Source: Yinghuangia sp051388915
GTDB lineage: Bacteria > Actinomycetota > Actinomycetes > Streptomycetales > Streptomycetaceae
Direction of reading: 5' to 3'
NCBI RefSeq assembly: GCF_051388915.1
Contig: NZ_JBPKBH010000013.1
Span: 124,001-188,000 of the forward strand
Length of the DNA stretch: 64,000 nt
Positions within the stretch are counted from its first letter, which is position 1, and the number at the start of each line of letters is the position of its first letter. Shown piece after piece: positions 26,144-34,309 of the stretch. Below the pieces are notes generated by a model. The model did no database searches. It was not told the DNA's origin and worked only from the letters and a program-made list of their open reading frames with translations. The position numbers and the translations under genes were made by a program.

Positions 26144-26941
26144 ATGGGTGCACGACAGGTGGACACCGGCGTCGCCGGGCTGGTCCTCGGCGTCGAGGAC
26201 GGCGTCGCGACGCTGCGCATCGACCGGCCCGAGGCCCGTGGGGCGCTGACCGCGGCCATGTGGTCCGCGATCCCCGGCATCCTGGCCGGCCTGGAGGCGG
26301 ACCGCGAGGTACGCGTGCTCGTGCTCACCGGCACCGACAACGTGTTCTCCGCGGGCGCGGACATCCGCGAACTCCAGGGCCACTACGCCACTCCCGAATC
26401 GGCCGACGCGTACCACGCCCTCAACGCCGCGGCCGAACAGGCGCTCGCCGCCTTTCCGAAGCCGACCATCGCTTTCGTACGCGGCGCGTGCGTGGGCGGC
26501 GGCTGCCAACTCGCCGTCGCCTGCGATCTGCGCTTCGCCGACGCCACCGCGCGCTTCGGCGTCACCCCGGCCAAGCTCGGCATCGTCTACGACTCGGGAT
26601 CGACCGCCCGCCTGGCCCGCCTCGTGGGCGTCGCCACCGCCAAGTACCTGCTGTTCTCAGCGGAGTTGATGGACAGTCAGCAGGCTTTGCGGGTGGGCCT
26701 GGTGGAAGACGTCTTCCTGCCGGACGACGCCGAGGAGCGCGTGTACGCCTTCGCCCGCACCGTGGCGTCCCGCTCCCAACTCACCGTACGCGCGGCCAAG
26801 GACCTGCTGGCGACCCCGACTCCCGACCCCGAACGCGTTCAGGCGTGGGAGCAGCGCTCGCGGGCGTCGGCGGACGTACGTGAAGGCCTGGCGGCGTTCA
26901 CCGAGCGCCGAGCCCCCGACTTCACGTGGGGAACCGATTAG
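26144..26941 (+). CDS. Enoyl-CoA hydratase/isomerase-family protein
   Basis: A 265-residue crotonase-fold protein: FSAGADIREL (first oxyanion-hole segment) and GACVGGGCQLAVACDLRFA (second). The two catalytic glutamates of classical hydratases appear changed: the GGGC-E-L position is Gln, and the P-E segment reads TPAKLGIVYDSG. So it may be an isomerase or another acyl-CoA enzyme, or inactive as a hydratase. The ATG at 26144 follows a gcggggcagg stretch. It could be co-transcribed with the deazaflavin-type enzyme (82-nt gap). Confidence 0.85.
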   Translation: MGARQVDTGVAGLVLGVEDGVATLRIDRPEARGALTAAMWSAIPGILAGLEADREVRVLVLTGTDNVFSAGADIRELQGHYATPESADAYHALNAAAEQALAAFPKPTIAFVRGACVGGGCQLAVACDLRFADATARFGVTPAKLGIVYDSGSTARLARLVGVATAKYLLFSAELMDSQQALRVGLVEDVFLPDDAEERVYAFARTVASRSQLTVRAAKDLLATPTPDPERVQAWEQRSRASADVREGLAAFTERRAPDFTWGTD

Positions 26942-27010
26942 GTCGTGCCCCTCGGCACTGTCGGACGGCAGGTGTCGTGCGGGCTCTGTGACAGTTGCTG
27001 CGCCGGGCGT

Positions 27011-28024
27011 TCATGCGTCGTCGGCCGTGTCGACGAACTCGGCACCGATTTCGGCCAGTCGCGAGGCGGCGTACGACGCGTCGATCAGCGCTTCGGGGGT
27101 GTGGACGCCCGGCTGCACGCTTTCGCCGCGCAGCCCGAGCAGCCGCTCGACGCCGAGGGCGATCCCCACGGCGGTCAGCGGTCGCTGCCCTTCCGGATGC
27201 ACGAGGTAGCTGTGCAGGCGACGGGGCTCCCCGCCCGGGCCCGTGCCTTCGACGTCGATCCGGACCTCGATCGAGGCTGGACCGCCGCGTCGCCGACCCG
27301 CGGACTCGCCGACAGAGAAGTCGAAGCGGACGTTCGGCGCCCCCGTCGCGAGGGCAAGGCTCGGCACGTCGAGGATGGCGATGCTCTGCCCGGGCACGAG
27401 GATGCCGTCGATGCTCCGCACCTGCGTCCGTGCGTCCGGTTCGGCAATCCAGGTGAACACGCCGTCGTGGCGCACCAGTCCGGCCGAGGTGGCGGTGGCC
27501 CATCGCTCCAGATCGGCCAACCCTGCGGGGCCGCCGGCATCCAGCTCGTCCAGGACCGCACCGATCCGTATCGAATCGATCCGCTCGAACTCCCTGGTGG
27601 CGTGCAGCGTTGCCAGAACTCCGACTCCCGCGCAGAAATGGCTGGCCACCAAGACCGTTGAGCTGTCCGGGCGTTGGGCGCTCGCGACGATCTCCGGTGC
27701 GATGTCGACCAGGCCGCTGGAGATGCTCAGGTAGGGAAGTCCGCGTTCCTGCGCGTACCGCAGTCCGTTCAGGCGGTCGTCCCACAGGGCGGCGACAACG
27801 GCCGAGTATTCCCCGTCGGCCGGAAGGCCGAGGTCCCCGCGGCGCAAATCGACGATTGTGGCGGTAGCCGCGCCGAGTTCGTCCGCGACCCCCTGCGCGC
27901 GGCCGAGGTCGCGGCCCGCGATCGTCAGCGGCAGTTCCGGGTGCCATCGGCGCAGCGCGGTAGCGGTGCCCGCGCCTGCCTGCCCCGAACCGCCGAGGAT
28001 CAGAACCGAGTTGCGCTGTCCCAT
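27011..28024 (-). CDS. Saccharopine dehydrogenase-like NAD(P)-binding protein
   Basis: A 337-residue protein with an N-terminal Rossmann motif (VLILGGSGQAGAG, residues 7-19), then T-I-A-G-R-D, typical of saccharopine dehydrogenase-like NADP-binding folds. The middle and C-terminal parts (SHFCAGVGVLATLHA; LHSYLVHPEGQRPLTAVG) resemble actinobacterial proteins annotated only at family level, so the reaction is unknown. The ATG at 28024 has gaaggagac upstream. It diverges from the TetR gene across a control region with repeated sites, so it is the likely target. Confidence 0.8.
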   Translation of the reverse strand: MGQRNSVLILGGSGQAGAGTATALRRWHPELPLTIAGRDLGRAQGVADELGAATATIVDLRRGDLGLPADGEYSAVVAALWDDRLNGLRYAQERGLPYLSISSGLVDIAPEIVASAQRPDSSTVLVASHFCAGVGVLATLHATREFERIDSIRIGAVLDELDAGGPAGLADLERWATATSAGLVRHDGVFTWIAEPDARTQVRSIDGILVPGQSIAILDVPSLALATGAPNVRFDFSVGESAGRRRGGPASIEVRIDVEGTGPGGEPRRLHSYLVHPEGQRPLTAVGIALGVERLLGLRGESVQPGVHTPEALIDASYAASRLAEIGAEFVDTADDA

Positions 28025-28047
28025 GGTGAGTCTCCTTCGTCGCCACT

Positions 28048-28080
28048 AACCTACATTTTGTAACCTACGCTTTGTAGCAT
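28048..28080. promoter_or_regulatory. TetR operator candidate in divergent spacer
   Basis: Two direct copies of aacctac-n-n-tttgt (28048-28061 and 28062-28075), which also place ctaca and tgtag as outer inverted half-sites. This AT-rich patch lies between the dehydrogenase-like gene and tetR and is the natural binding site of the TetR-type repressor (inference). Confidence 0.6.
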
Positions 28081-28128
28081 AGCCTGGGAGGCGACAGCAA
28101 GGCTGTGAAGCGACGGCAAGGGAGAGCC

Positions 28129-28719
28129 ATGGCGAGCACATCGACCCGCTTGTCCAAGCCGGCCAGGCGGGAGCAATTGCTCGACACCGCCGCGGCGATC
28201 GTGCGCACCCAGGGCGCCGACGGGCTCACGCTGGTGACCCTCGCCGAGGCCGCGGGCGTGAGCAGGCCGATCGTGTACGACCACTTCGGCACCCGGTCCG
28301 GCCTGCTCCTCGCGCTCTACCGGCGGCTGGACGAGGTCCACCGGGCTGCGGTGACGCGGGCACTGCAAGCCGCCGCGCCCGCCGCCGAGGAGGTCGCCCG
28401 CGTCATCAGCGCCGCGTACTTCGCCTGCGCCACCGACATGCCAGAGCTCAACGCCGTGTCCGCGGCGCTGAAGGGCAATCCGGAAATGGAGGCGGGCCGG
28501 CAGGAGATGGCCGACAACTACGTGGGCCTGATGGCCGACGCGCTGCGGCCGTACGCGCACCTGAAGCCCGACGCTCTCCGCCTGTCCTGTGCCGGAGCGC
28601 TGGGCGCCGCCGAGGCACTCGCAGGCGAACTGAACCTCGGGCGGGCATCCGCGGATGAGGTGGTAACAGCCCTGTCAGGTCTGATTCTGGGCAGCCTCAA
28701 AGCAGGGGTCGACAGATAG
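28129..28719 (+). CDS. TetR-family transcriptional regulator
   Basis: The 196-residue protein has the TetR helix-turn-helix at residues 15-60 (RREQLLDTAAAIVRTQGADG, TLAEAAGVSRPIVYDHFGTR) and an all-helical ligand-binding C-terminus. The ATG at 28129 is favoured over the in-frame GTG at 28105 because aagggagag precedes it. It is divergent from the saccharopine dehydrogenase-like gene, which it probably represses together with itself. The inducer is unknown. Confidence 0.9.
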   Translation: MASTSTRLSKPARREQLLDTAAAIVRTQGADGLTLVTLAEAAGVSRPIVYDHFGTRSGLLLALYRRLDEVHRAAVTRALQAAAPAAEEVARVISAAYFACATDMPELNAVSAALKGNPEMEAGRQEMADNYVGLMADALRPYAHLKPDALRLSCAGALGAAEALAGELNLGRASADEVVTALSGLILGSLKAGVDR

Positions 28720-28767
28720 CACCGCTACCGCGACCGCTTCGGCGGTGGTACGTGCGTTGATCGGCGG

Positions 28768-29817
28768 CTATTCGACCTCACGCACGAGTTCGATCGCGCG
28801 GGCCAGTGTGTGCAGGCGGTCTTCCAGCGTGGCTCCCGACGGGTACATGCGTACGGTCGTGACTCCGCAGGCGCGCCACGCTCGCAGGCGTTCGCGCACC
28901 ATGTCCTCGGTGCCGATGAGGGTTGTGGCGAGGACCATTTCGTTGGTTACCAAAGCCGCGGCGCCGTTGCGGTCGCCGGACTGCCAGCGGTGGCGTACCT
29001 CGGCTGCGACGTCGGCCCAGCCCTGTCGGCTGTAGGCGTCGTTGTAGAAGTTGGTGCGGCCGGAGCCCATGCCGCCCAGCGAGAAGGCCAGTTCCTTTTT
29101 GCGGCTGTCGACGTACGTCGCCAACTCCTCGTCGTCGCGGGCGAAGTACACCTCCGCGCCCTGGCACACATCGAGGTCGGCGCGCGTACGGCCGCTCGCC
29201 GCCAGGCCCGCGTCGAGGTGGGTGAAGTACGCGTGCGAGCCGTCCGGGACGAAGCTGGTGCCGAGCCAGCCGTCCGCGATCTGGCCCGTGAGTTCGAGCA
29301 TCTTCGGGGACATCGACGCGAGGTAGACCGGCACGTCGATCGGCGGCATGCTCACGCGCATCGGCCGACCCTCACCGCCCGGTAGCGGGATCGTGAACGC
29401 CTCGCCCTGGTACGCGACTTTCTCGCCCGCGCACACGCTCCGCACGATCTCGACCGTCTCGCGCATGCGTGTCAGCGGCCGGGCGAACGGCACGCCGTGG
29501 AGGCCCTCGACGACCTGCGGCCCGGATGGTCCGAGGCCGAGCAGGAAGCGCCCCTCGCTCATGTGCGCCAGAGCCATTGACGTCTGCGCGACGGACACCG
29601 GTGTCCGGGTGCCGAGTTGGATGACGCCGGAGCCCAGCAGCATGCGATCGGTGCGGGCGGCGAGGTAGCCCAGAACGGACGGGGCGTCGGAGCCCCACGC
29701 CTCCGCGACCCAGCACACGTCCAGGCCCAACTTCTCGGCCTCAACGGCGAATTCCGCGGTATCCCGCCAATTGCCGCCACCTGGGCCTTCGATGGTCGTC
29801 GCGGTGCGTATCGTCAC
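28768..29817 (-). CDS. LLM-class (F420-dependent) oxidoreductase
   Basis: A luciferase-like monooxygenase-fold protein of 349 residues: VEAEKLGLDVCWVAEAWGSD, LGSGVIQLGTRTPVSVAQTS, LGLGPSGPQVVEGLHG and the C-terminal LIGTEDMVRERLRAWRACGV. These are the landmarks of actinobacterial F420-dependent LLM enzymes. The GTG at 29817 overlaps the stop of the upstream SRPBCC gene (GTGA), so the two are coupled. Substrate unknown. Confidence 0.88.
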   Translation of the reverse strand: MTIRTATTIEGPGGGNWRDTAEFAVEAEKLGLDVCWVAEAWGSDAPSVLGYLAARTDRMLLGSGVIQLGTRTPVSVAQTSMALAHMSEGRFLLGLGPSGPQVVEGLHGVPFARPLTRMRETVEIVRSVCAGEKVAYQGEAFTIPLPGGEGRPMRVSMPPIDVPVYLASMSPKMLELTGQIADGWLGTSFVPDGSHAYFTHLDAGLAASGRTRADLDVCQGAEVYFARDDEELATYVDSRKKELAFSLGGMGSGRTNFYNDAYSRQGWADVAAEVRHRWQSGDRNGAAALVTNEMVLATTLIGTEDMVRERLRAWRACGVTTVRMYPSGATLEDRLHTLARAIELVREVE

Positions 29818-30326
29818 GTCCGATCCTCGGCCAAGTCCTTGATCGCGGCGAGGTTGACCGTGATGGCCGCCTCCAACTCACGCAGCCGAACGAACACGAT
29901 CTTCTGCTCCTTGTCCGGCATCCGCTCGATGGCGATGCTCACCCCCGAACGTCCGGGCCCCATCTGCGCCCATTGCTCCAGCAAGGTTCCCGTGCCGTCC
30001 GGGCGCAGTGTGAACCGCCAGGTGGCGGTGGGCACTTCCGGATCTGTGACTGCCCACGTAAGGCGCCGTGGCGCTTCGCATTCGGTGATGTACGACGTGG
30101 TCCGCCACTCGCCGAACGCGTCGTGCCGGTTGTCGCCCGCGAAAGCGTTCCCCACGGCGGGGCCGTTGGCCCCGTCGAGCCATTCCACGGACAGGAGTTC
30201 GCTGCTCAGCCGGGGCAACAGGTGGATGTCGGAGACCAGTTCCCACACGCGTTCGGGGGACGCCTCGATGTACGTCTCGACCGCCACCGTCGGCTGGTCC
30301 GCGTAGCGCTGGCCGGTCCACTCCAC
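29814..30326 (-). CDS. SRPBCC (START-like) family protein
   Basis: The 170-residue protein has the polyketide cyclase/dehydrase START-like pattern: V-E-T-Y-I-E-A-S-P-E-R-V-W-E-L-V-S-D near residue 20, VEWLDG and G-N-A-F-A-G-D-N in the middle, W-R-F-T-L-R-P-D-G-T-G-T-L-L-E-Q before the C-terminal helix. Such folds bind hydrophobic ligands. The GTG at 30326 has aagggagt upstream. First gene of a two-gene operon with the LLM enzyme, divergent from an HxlR regulator. Confidence 0.85.
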   Translation of the reverse strand: MEWTGQRYADQPTVAVETYIEASPERVWELVSDIHLLPRLSSELLSVEWLDGANGPAVGNAFAGDNRHDAFGEWRTTSYITECEAPRRLTWAVTDPEVPTATWRFTLRPDGTGTLLEQWAQMGPGRSGVSIAIERMPDKEQKIVFVRLRELEAAITVNLAAIKDLAEDRT

Positions 30327-30416
30327 TGGGACTCCCTTTGTCGTACCCGCGAGGAACTTTCTGACCAGCAGAGTTGTCTAGATGGACTGACTCGTCAAGA
30401 CCGTAGGGTGGGGGAC

Positions 30417-30956
30417 ATGAGACGGACGTCATTCGCGAACTGGCCGTGCACGGTCGCCCGCACCATGGATCTGCTGGGCGACTGGTGGACGCCACTCGTG
30501 CTGCGCGAGGCGTTCTACGGCATCCGCAGGTTCGACGAGTTCCAGCAGGGCCTGGGGATCGCCCGCACCACACTGTCGGATCGACTGAAGACGCTTGTCG
30601 ACGAAGGTCTGATGGAGAAGCGTGCGTACCAGGCGGAACCGGTGCGCTACGACTACGTGTTGACTGAGAAAGGAGAGGACTTCTTCCCGGTGCTCGTGGC
30701 CATGATGCGCTGGGGCGACCGCTGGACGACGGACGAGTCGGGCCCGCCGGTCCTTGTGCACCATGACCCCTGCGGGAACGTCACGGAGCCGGACGCGCAC
30801 TGTGCGTCGTGCGGGGAGCGGCTGCGCTTCGAGGACACATCGATGCGCATGGGCCCCGGGTATCCGGCGAGGTTGGCGAAGCGGCCGGACGTCCAGGAGC
30901 GCTTCGCCAGGCAGGCGGCGAAGTCGCGCCACGAGCGGCAGGATGACCAGAAATGA
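30417..30956 (+). CDS. HxlR-family transcriptional regulator
   Basis: The 179-residue protein has the HxlR winged helix: N-W-P-C-T-V-A-R-T-M-D-L-L-G-D-W-W-T, RFDEFQQGLGIARTTLSDRL and RYDYVLTEKGEDFFPVL. The cysteine in the N-terminal PCTVAR motif is the redox or electrophile-sensing position in some relatives. A possible C-terminal metal site is seen (DPCGNV, CASCGERL). The ATG at 30417 has a gggtggggg stretch upstream. The divergent LLM/SRPBCC operon is the likely target; a tgactcgtca inverted repeat lies in the 90-nt spacer. Confidence 0.88.
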   Translation: MRRTSFANWPCTVARTMDLLGDWWTPLVLREAFYGIRRFDEFQQGLGIARTTLSDRLKTLVDEGLMEKRAYQAEPVRYDYVLTEKGEDFFPVLVAMMRWGDRWTTDESGPPVLVHHDPCGNVTEPDAHCASCGERLRFEDTSMRMGPGYPARLAKRPDVQERFARQAAKSRHERQDDQK

Positions 30957-31043
30957 CCGTTAAATATGGATCTGTCGGTGCGTGAGTGCTTGACTTGAAG
31001 GGTCGACTTCTCCGACGCGTTGCCGACGGTGAGGAGCAAGATC

Positions 31044-31292
31044 ATGCCTGTGTTCATGGACGTGCACCGCAACATGCGGGGGATCAGCGCCGACGATCTG
31101 AAGGCGGCCCACCAGCAGGACCTCGCGCTCCAGGACATGGAGCACGTGGAGTTCAAGCACGCGTGGGCCGACCCGGAGTCCGGGATGGTGTTCTGTCTGG
31201 CCGAGGGGCCGGATGCGGACGCCGTACGCCGCGTCCACGCGATGGCCGGCCACCCGGCGGACGACGTGTACCCGGTCACGCTCGAAGTGTGA
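31044..31292 (+). CDS. DUF4242-domain protein
   Basis: A small 82-residue protein of the DUF4242 family (ferredoxin-like fold): MPVFMDVHRNMRGISADDLK, then AHQQDLALQDMEHVEFKHAW, and a C-terminal HAMAGHPADDVYPV. Conserved histidines suggest a metal site. The ATG at 31044 follows gaggagcaag. A cupin gene lies 83 nt downstream. Function unknown. Confidence 0.8.
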   Translation: MPVFMDVHRNMRGISADDLKAAHQQDLALQDMEHVEFKHAWADPESGMVFCLAEGPDADAVRRVHAMAGHPADDVYPVTLEV

Positions 31293-31375
31293 TGCGCGCG
31301 GTGTGACCCGCGCGGCGTGATCCGCGCGTACGAATAATCCGTGCCGCGAGCGCGCCGATCGGTGAGGATCGGGTC

Positions 31376-31768
31376 ATGGAGCCTGTGAACCTCACCGCCG
31401 CCCTCGCCTCGTTCGACGACGTCTACAGCCCGCGCATCGTCGCGCGCATGAACGACTACGACGTGCGCATCGCGCACACCCTCGGCGACCACGTCTGGCA
31501 CGTGCACGAGGACACCGACGAGTTCTTCCTCGTCCTTGACGGCCGCTTCGACATCGCGCTGCGCGAATCCGACGGGACCGAGCGAACCGTCGTCCTGACC
31601 AAGGGGGACACCTTTGTCGTCCCCAAGGGCACCGAGCACAAGCCGACTTCGCCCGGCGGGTCCATCCTCATGTTCGAGCCTTCCGGCACTGCAACGACTG
31701 GCGACCGCCACGAGGGCGACATCCCCGACCACGTCGACAGCACGACAGGCCACGATTTGGCGCTCTGA
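31376..31768 (+). CDS. Cupin-domain protein
   Basis: The 130-residue single-domain cupin has motif 1 HVHEDTDEFFLVLDG and motif 2 KGDTFVVPKGTEHKPTS, with the metal-binding His, His, Glu and His present. It matches small stand-alone cupins, often isomerases or regulators of unknown substrate. The ATG at 31376 is preceded by ggtgagg. Followed 64 nt later by a MarR gene on the same strand. Confidence 0.85.
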   Translation: MEPVNLTAALASFDDVYSPRIVARMNDYDVRIAHTLGDHVWHVHEDTDEFFLVLDGRFDIALRESDGTERTVVLTKGDTFVVPKGTEHKPTSPGGSILMFEPSGTATTGDRHEGDIPDHVDSTTGHDLAL

Positions 31769-31832
31769 CATCGCGCCGGCGGGGACTGTGTGTTCCCTGC
31801 CCCCCATTTAGTAGCCATGTATAGTATTTTGC

Positions 31833-32303
31833 ATGACGGACGACCAGCCTACGCCCAAGCCCTTGAGCCCCACTCCCGGCTTCCTGGTCTGGCGGCTCTC
31901 CATGAAGTGGCGCGTCGCCGTCGACCGCACCCTGGCCCCGCTGGGCCTCACCCACGCCCAATACGCGCTGCTCGCCTCGCTGTTCGGCATGGCACGAGAG
32001 GGCCTGAGCCCGACGCAGCGCGAGCTCGCCGACCACGCCGGCCTGGAGGCCCTGTACGTCTCCAAGCTCGCCCGCACCCTGGAAGCCGACGGCCTGATCG
32101 AGCGCACCCGCGACGCCAAGGACACCCGCGCCATCCGCCTGGCCTTGACCGGACAGGGTCGCGAGAAGACCCAGGCGGCGATCAGCGTCGTCCACGAACT
32201 CCTGGACCGCCTCGTTGCCCCCCTCGGCGGACTCAGCGGTCCCGAGACGCGCGAGTTCTCCTATCACCTGCGGGTGCTGCTCGACGTCCCTCCGAGCGTG
32301 TAG
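31833..32303 (+). CDS. MarR-family transcriptional regulator
   Basis: The 156-residue protein has a MarR winged helix: LGLTHAQYALLASLFGMARE, then PTQRELADHAGLEALYVSKL (recognition helix) and R-D-A-K-D-T-R-A-I-R-L-A-L-T in the wing. The ATG at 31833 sits after an AT-rich patch (tagtagccatgtatagtatt), unusual for this DNA and a good place for its own operator and promoter. Targets unknown; the cupin just upstream is a candidate. Confidence 0.88.
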   Translation: MTDDQPTPKPLSPTPGFLVWRLSMKWRVAVDRTLAPLGLTHAQYALLASLFGMAREGLSPTQRELADHAGLEALYVSKLARTLEADGLIERTRDAKDTRAIRLALTGQGREKTQAAISVVHELLDRLVAPLGGLSGPETREFSYHLRVLLDVPPSV

Positions 32304-32674
32304 GCGTCGCACGCCGAATCAATCCTCGCGAGGCTGCGGATCAGCACTGCTCGCAATTATCCTGCGTTCAATAGGGTGGCCAGGAGTGGATATTGGTCGC
32401 TACATGGAGAATGCCTATCCAATCTATTGGATCGAAGGTCAGTGTCACATGTCAATGGACACTGACCAAGATTCTTTTTGTATGCGCGCAGACGTCCCGA
32501 ACGCCCGAATGAGAGCATACGTGCAGGTCAGGAGGGTTGCTCCAAAGCGTCCTGATCTTCTGTCGCACGACATGCGGCGCCTCACCCGGCCATTGTCGGC
32601 GCATCTCCTCTGGGATTTCATGATCGTTTCTTGGCGGCCGTTCTGCAGGGCGAGGGGCGATCGACATGAATGGT

Positions 32675-32714
32675 GACACGTGTCGACCTAAATTGATGGT
32701 CATCAGCGCTTGAC
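32675..32714 (+). promoter_or_regulatory. Island promoter element, copy 1 (orphan)
   Basis: Palindrome GACACGTGTC at 32675-32684, then exactly 25 nt, then TTGAC at 32710-32714 (TTGACA), and acattt 18 nt later. The same layout stands at 34102, 41954 and 51463. No recognisable gene follows on the plus strand. Confidence 0.7.
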
Positions 32715-33175
32715 ATGCCGCGCGAGTAGAGGCACATTTCCGATGCTCACGACGTTTGTCGATCGTGGGCAGAAGTGCCAGGGCGTGGGGAAGTACGACG
32801 CCGCAGTGGGGCGGTCGGGGTGCACCCATGTGCTGGGGGATCGGTGCCGCCGGGGCGGGGGAGCAGCGGATGACCGCAGTTGGGCGCGGGCGGTGCGTAT
32901 ACCGGATCTGCCGCGTCGCGGACCGGCGCTCAATTTGGTCGGCTGCCGGTCGCAGACCAGGTCGTCCGTACGGCCGCATTGGATATTCGGGCCGTTTCGC
33001 AGGGAGTTTGAAACTATTCCTGTCAATAATTAATCCCGGACTGTCGGACGGGCCTTCGTTCGATGTCGGCGGCACCTTCGAGGCCGGGCTGCCATTGCGC
33101 GCGACGGCGCTGTCGGCGCGGCTCATGAGAAGGCCGTGTGGTCTTTTCGTGGAATGCTCTGAAAATGCCGCGAGC

Positions 33176-33210
33176 GTGCCCCCCGCCGGGTTTCCCCGGA
33201 CGGGAGGCAC
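33176..33210. terminator. Hairpin downstream of the small secreted gene
   Basis: Imperfect stem gtgcc...ccggg / cccgg...ggcac with a tttc loop, about 110 nt past the minus-strand stop at 33323. Confidence 0.45.
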
Positions 33211-33322
33211 GCTGCCGTGCGTGGGGTGCCATCTCTCATTGATCAGGAGTTCGGGCGGTCGCGGAGCCCGATTCTCCGGCAGACGTGTTGCGACGTCGTT
33301 CGGGAAACGACTCCGTGGTGGA

Positions 33323-33778
33323 TCAGGGCCAGGTGAGCGTGGCGTCCGAGGTGACAGTGCAGGTGACGTCCGGGACCCCGGCCGCGGGCGGCACGTCGAT
33401 GACCAGCGTGTCCGCCGGACCCGGGGTGGCATCGCGGATGTCCGTGGACGTTACGCTCGACGAGCCGCTGAAGTCCTCGAACAGCAGGACCTCGTCCTCC
33501 AGTACGGCAATGGTCGAGCCGACGTAGGAGCCGTTCGAGGTGGTGAGGGTAACGGACAGGCCGGACGGGACGTCCGCCGGGGCCGTCACCGTGGTGGTCA
33601 GCATGAAGTCGCCGCCGGCGCCGTAGGTTTCCAGCGTGGCGCTGCCGTTGCCGTACCCGCCGTCACAGCTGAAACTGACGGTCTGGGTGTTCGCCATCGC
33701 GGGCGGTGCCATTGCCAAGCCGAGCACGACGGCGCCTGCGGCGGCGCCGATTGCCGAGAAAGTGCGATTGCGGATCAT
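33323..33778 (-). CDS. Small secreted beta-rich protein
   Basis: A 151-residue exported protein with signal peptide MIRNRTFSAIGAAAGAVVLG... cut after A-M-A (about residue 29). The mature part starts with strands around S-F-S-C-D-G-G-Y-G and ends VTCTVTSDATLTWP, with two cysteines likely bridging the ends. Its T-V-x-F-x-C start loosely recalls the N-terminal domains of the large proteins nearby and the secreted protein at 62943. The ATG at 33778 has caggag upstream. Not assigned to a named family with confidence. Confidence 0.75.
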   Translation of the reverse strand: MIRNRTFSAIGAAAGAVVLGLAMAPPAMANTQTVSFSCDGGYGNGSATLETYGAGGDFMLTTTVTAPADVPSGLSVTLTTSNGSYVGSTIAVLEDEVLLFEDFSGSSSVTSTDIRDATPGPADTLVIDVPPAAGVPDVTCTVTSDATLTWP

Positions 33779-34101
33779 CGAAAGAATCTCCTGTTCGCGT
33801 GCTTTCCGAAAGGTTGGGTGACCGGCCGGCGACGATGCGTAGGCAATGTCGCCGTACGGTGTCGATCTACGCCCATTGCGGCGGATAACCCGGGATGCAT
33901 CCGAGGCCCGAGGAGGGCGGTTCGTAGTTCGGGTGGAGCAGGGCTCCGGAGCCATCCACCCGAACTCGTCACGCTATCCAGTAAGCCCAGCTTCCGGATG
34001 ACTGTCAATAGGATGGTCAAAGTATTTTGTCGACTCTCCAGTTGCCTTTTGATCGACATCGAAGCGGCTCGGGGGGAGGGTTTATGAATTTCGATCTTGG
34101 T

Positions 34102-34141
34102 GACACGTGTCCGGTTAATCAGCCGGATTTAGGCTATTGAC
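34102..34141 (+). promoter_or_regulatory. Island promoter element, copy 2
   Basis: GACACGTGTC at 34102-34111, 25 nt, TTGAC at 34137-34141, then gcgaaattgc about 17 nt further, nearly the same as gcaaattgcc in copy 3. It lies about 170 nt before the first large surface-protein gene and also upstream of the divergent small secreted gene. The rest of 33779-34309 shows no gene. Confidence 0.8.
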
Positions 34142-34309
34142 TTCGTGGCCTCCCGCTGCGAAATTGCGCGATGCTGCGGGATATCTGCCCGCCACCCGGC
34201 GACCGGTAGGACGGCCGCGAGACGCAAGGCGCACCAGGCACGACGTATCACCGTTCGAGCGGCAGATGTCCGTGTGCCGCAGACCCACTCACGAAGGAGA
34301 CGCGATCCG

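Larger units (their letters stand above)
32304..33322. other. 1-kb spacer without supported gene
   Basis: AT-richer than its surroundings, with open frames on both strands that look like neither coding sequence nor any known family. It holds an orphan copy of the island promoter element (32675-32714) and a hairpin at 33176-33210. It forms the left edge of the surface-protein island and may contain remnants of a lost gene. Confidence 0.6.

Noticed and set aside
32756..34087. 443-codon plus-strand frame in the island edge
   Set aside because: Runs antisense through the well-supported small secreted gene; AT-rich start, no ribosome site, no known domain.
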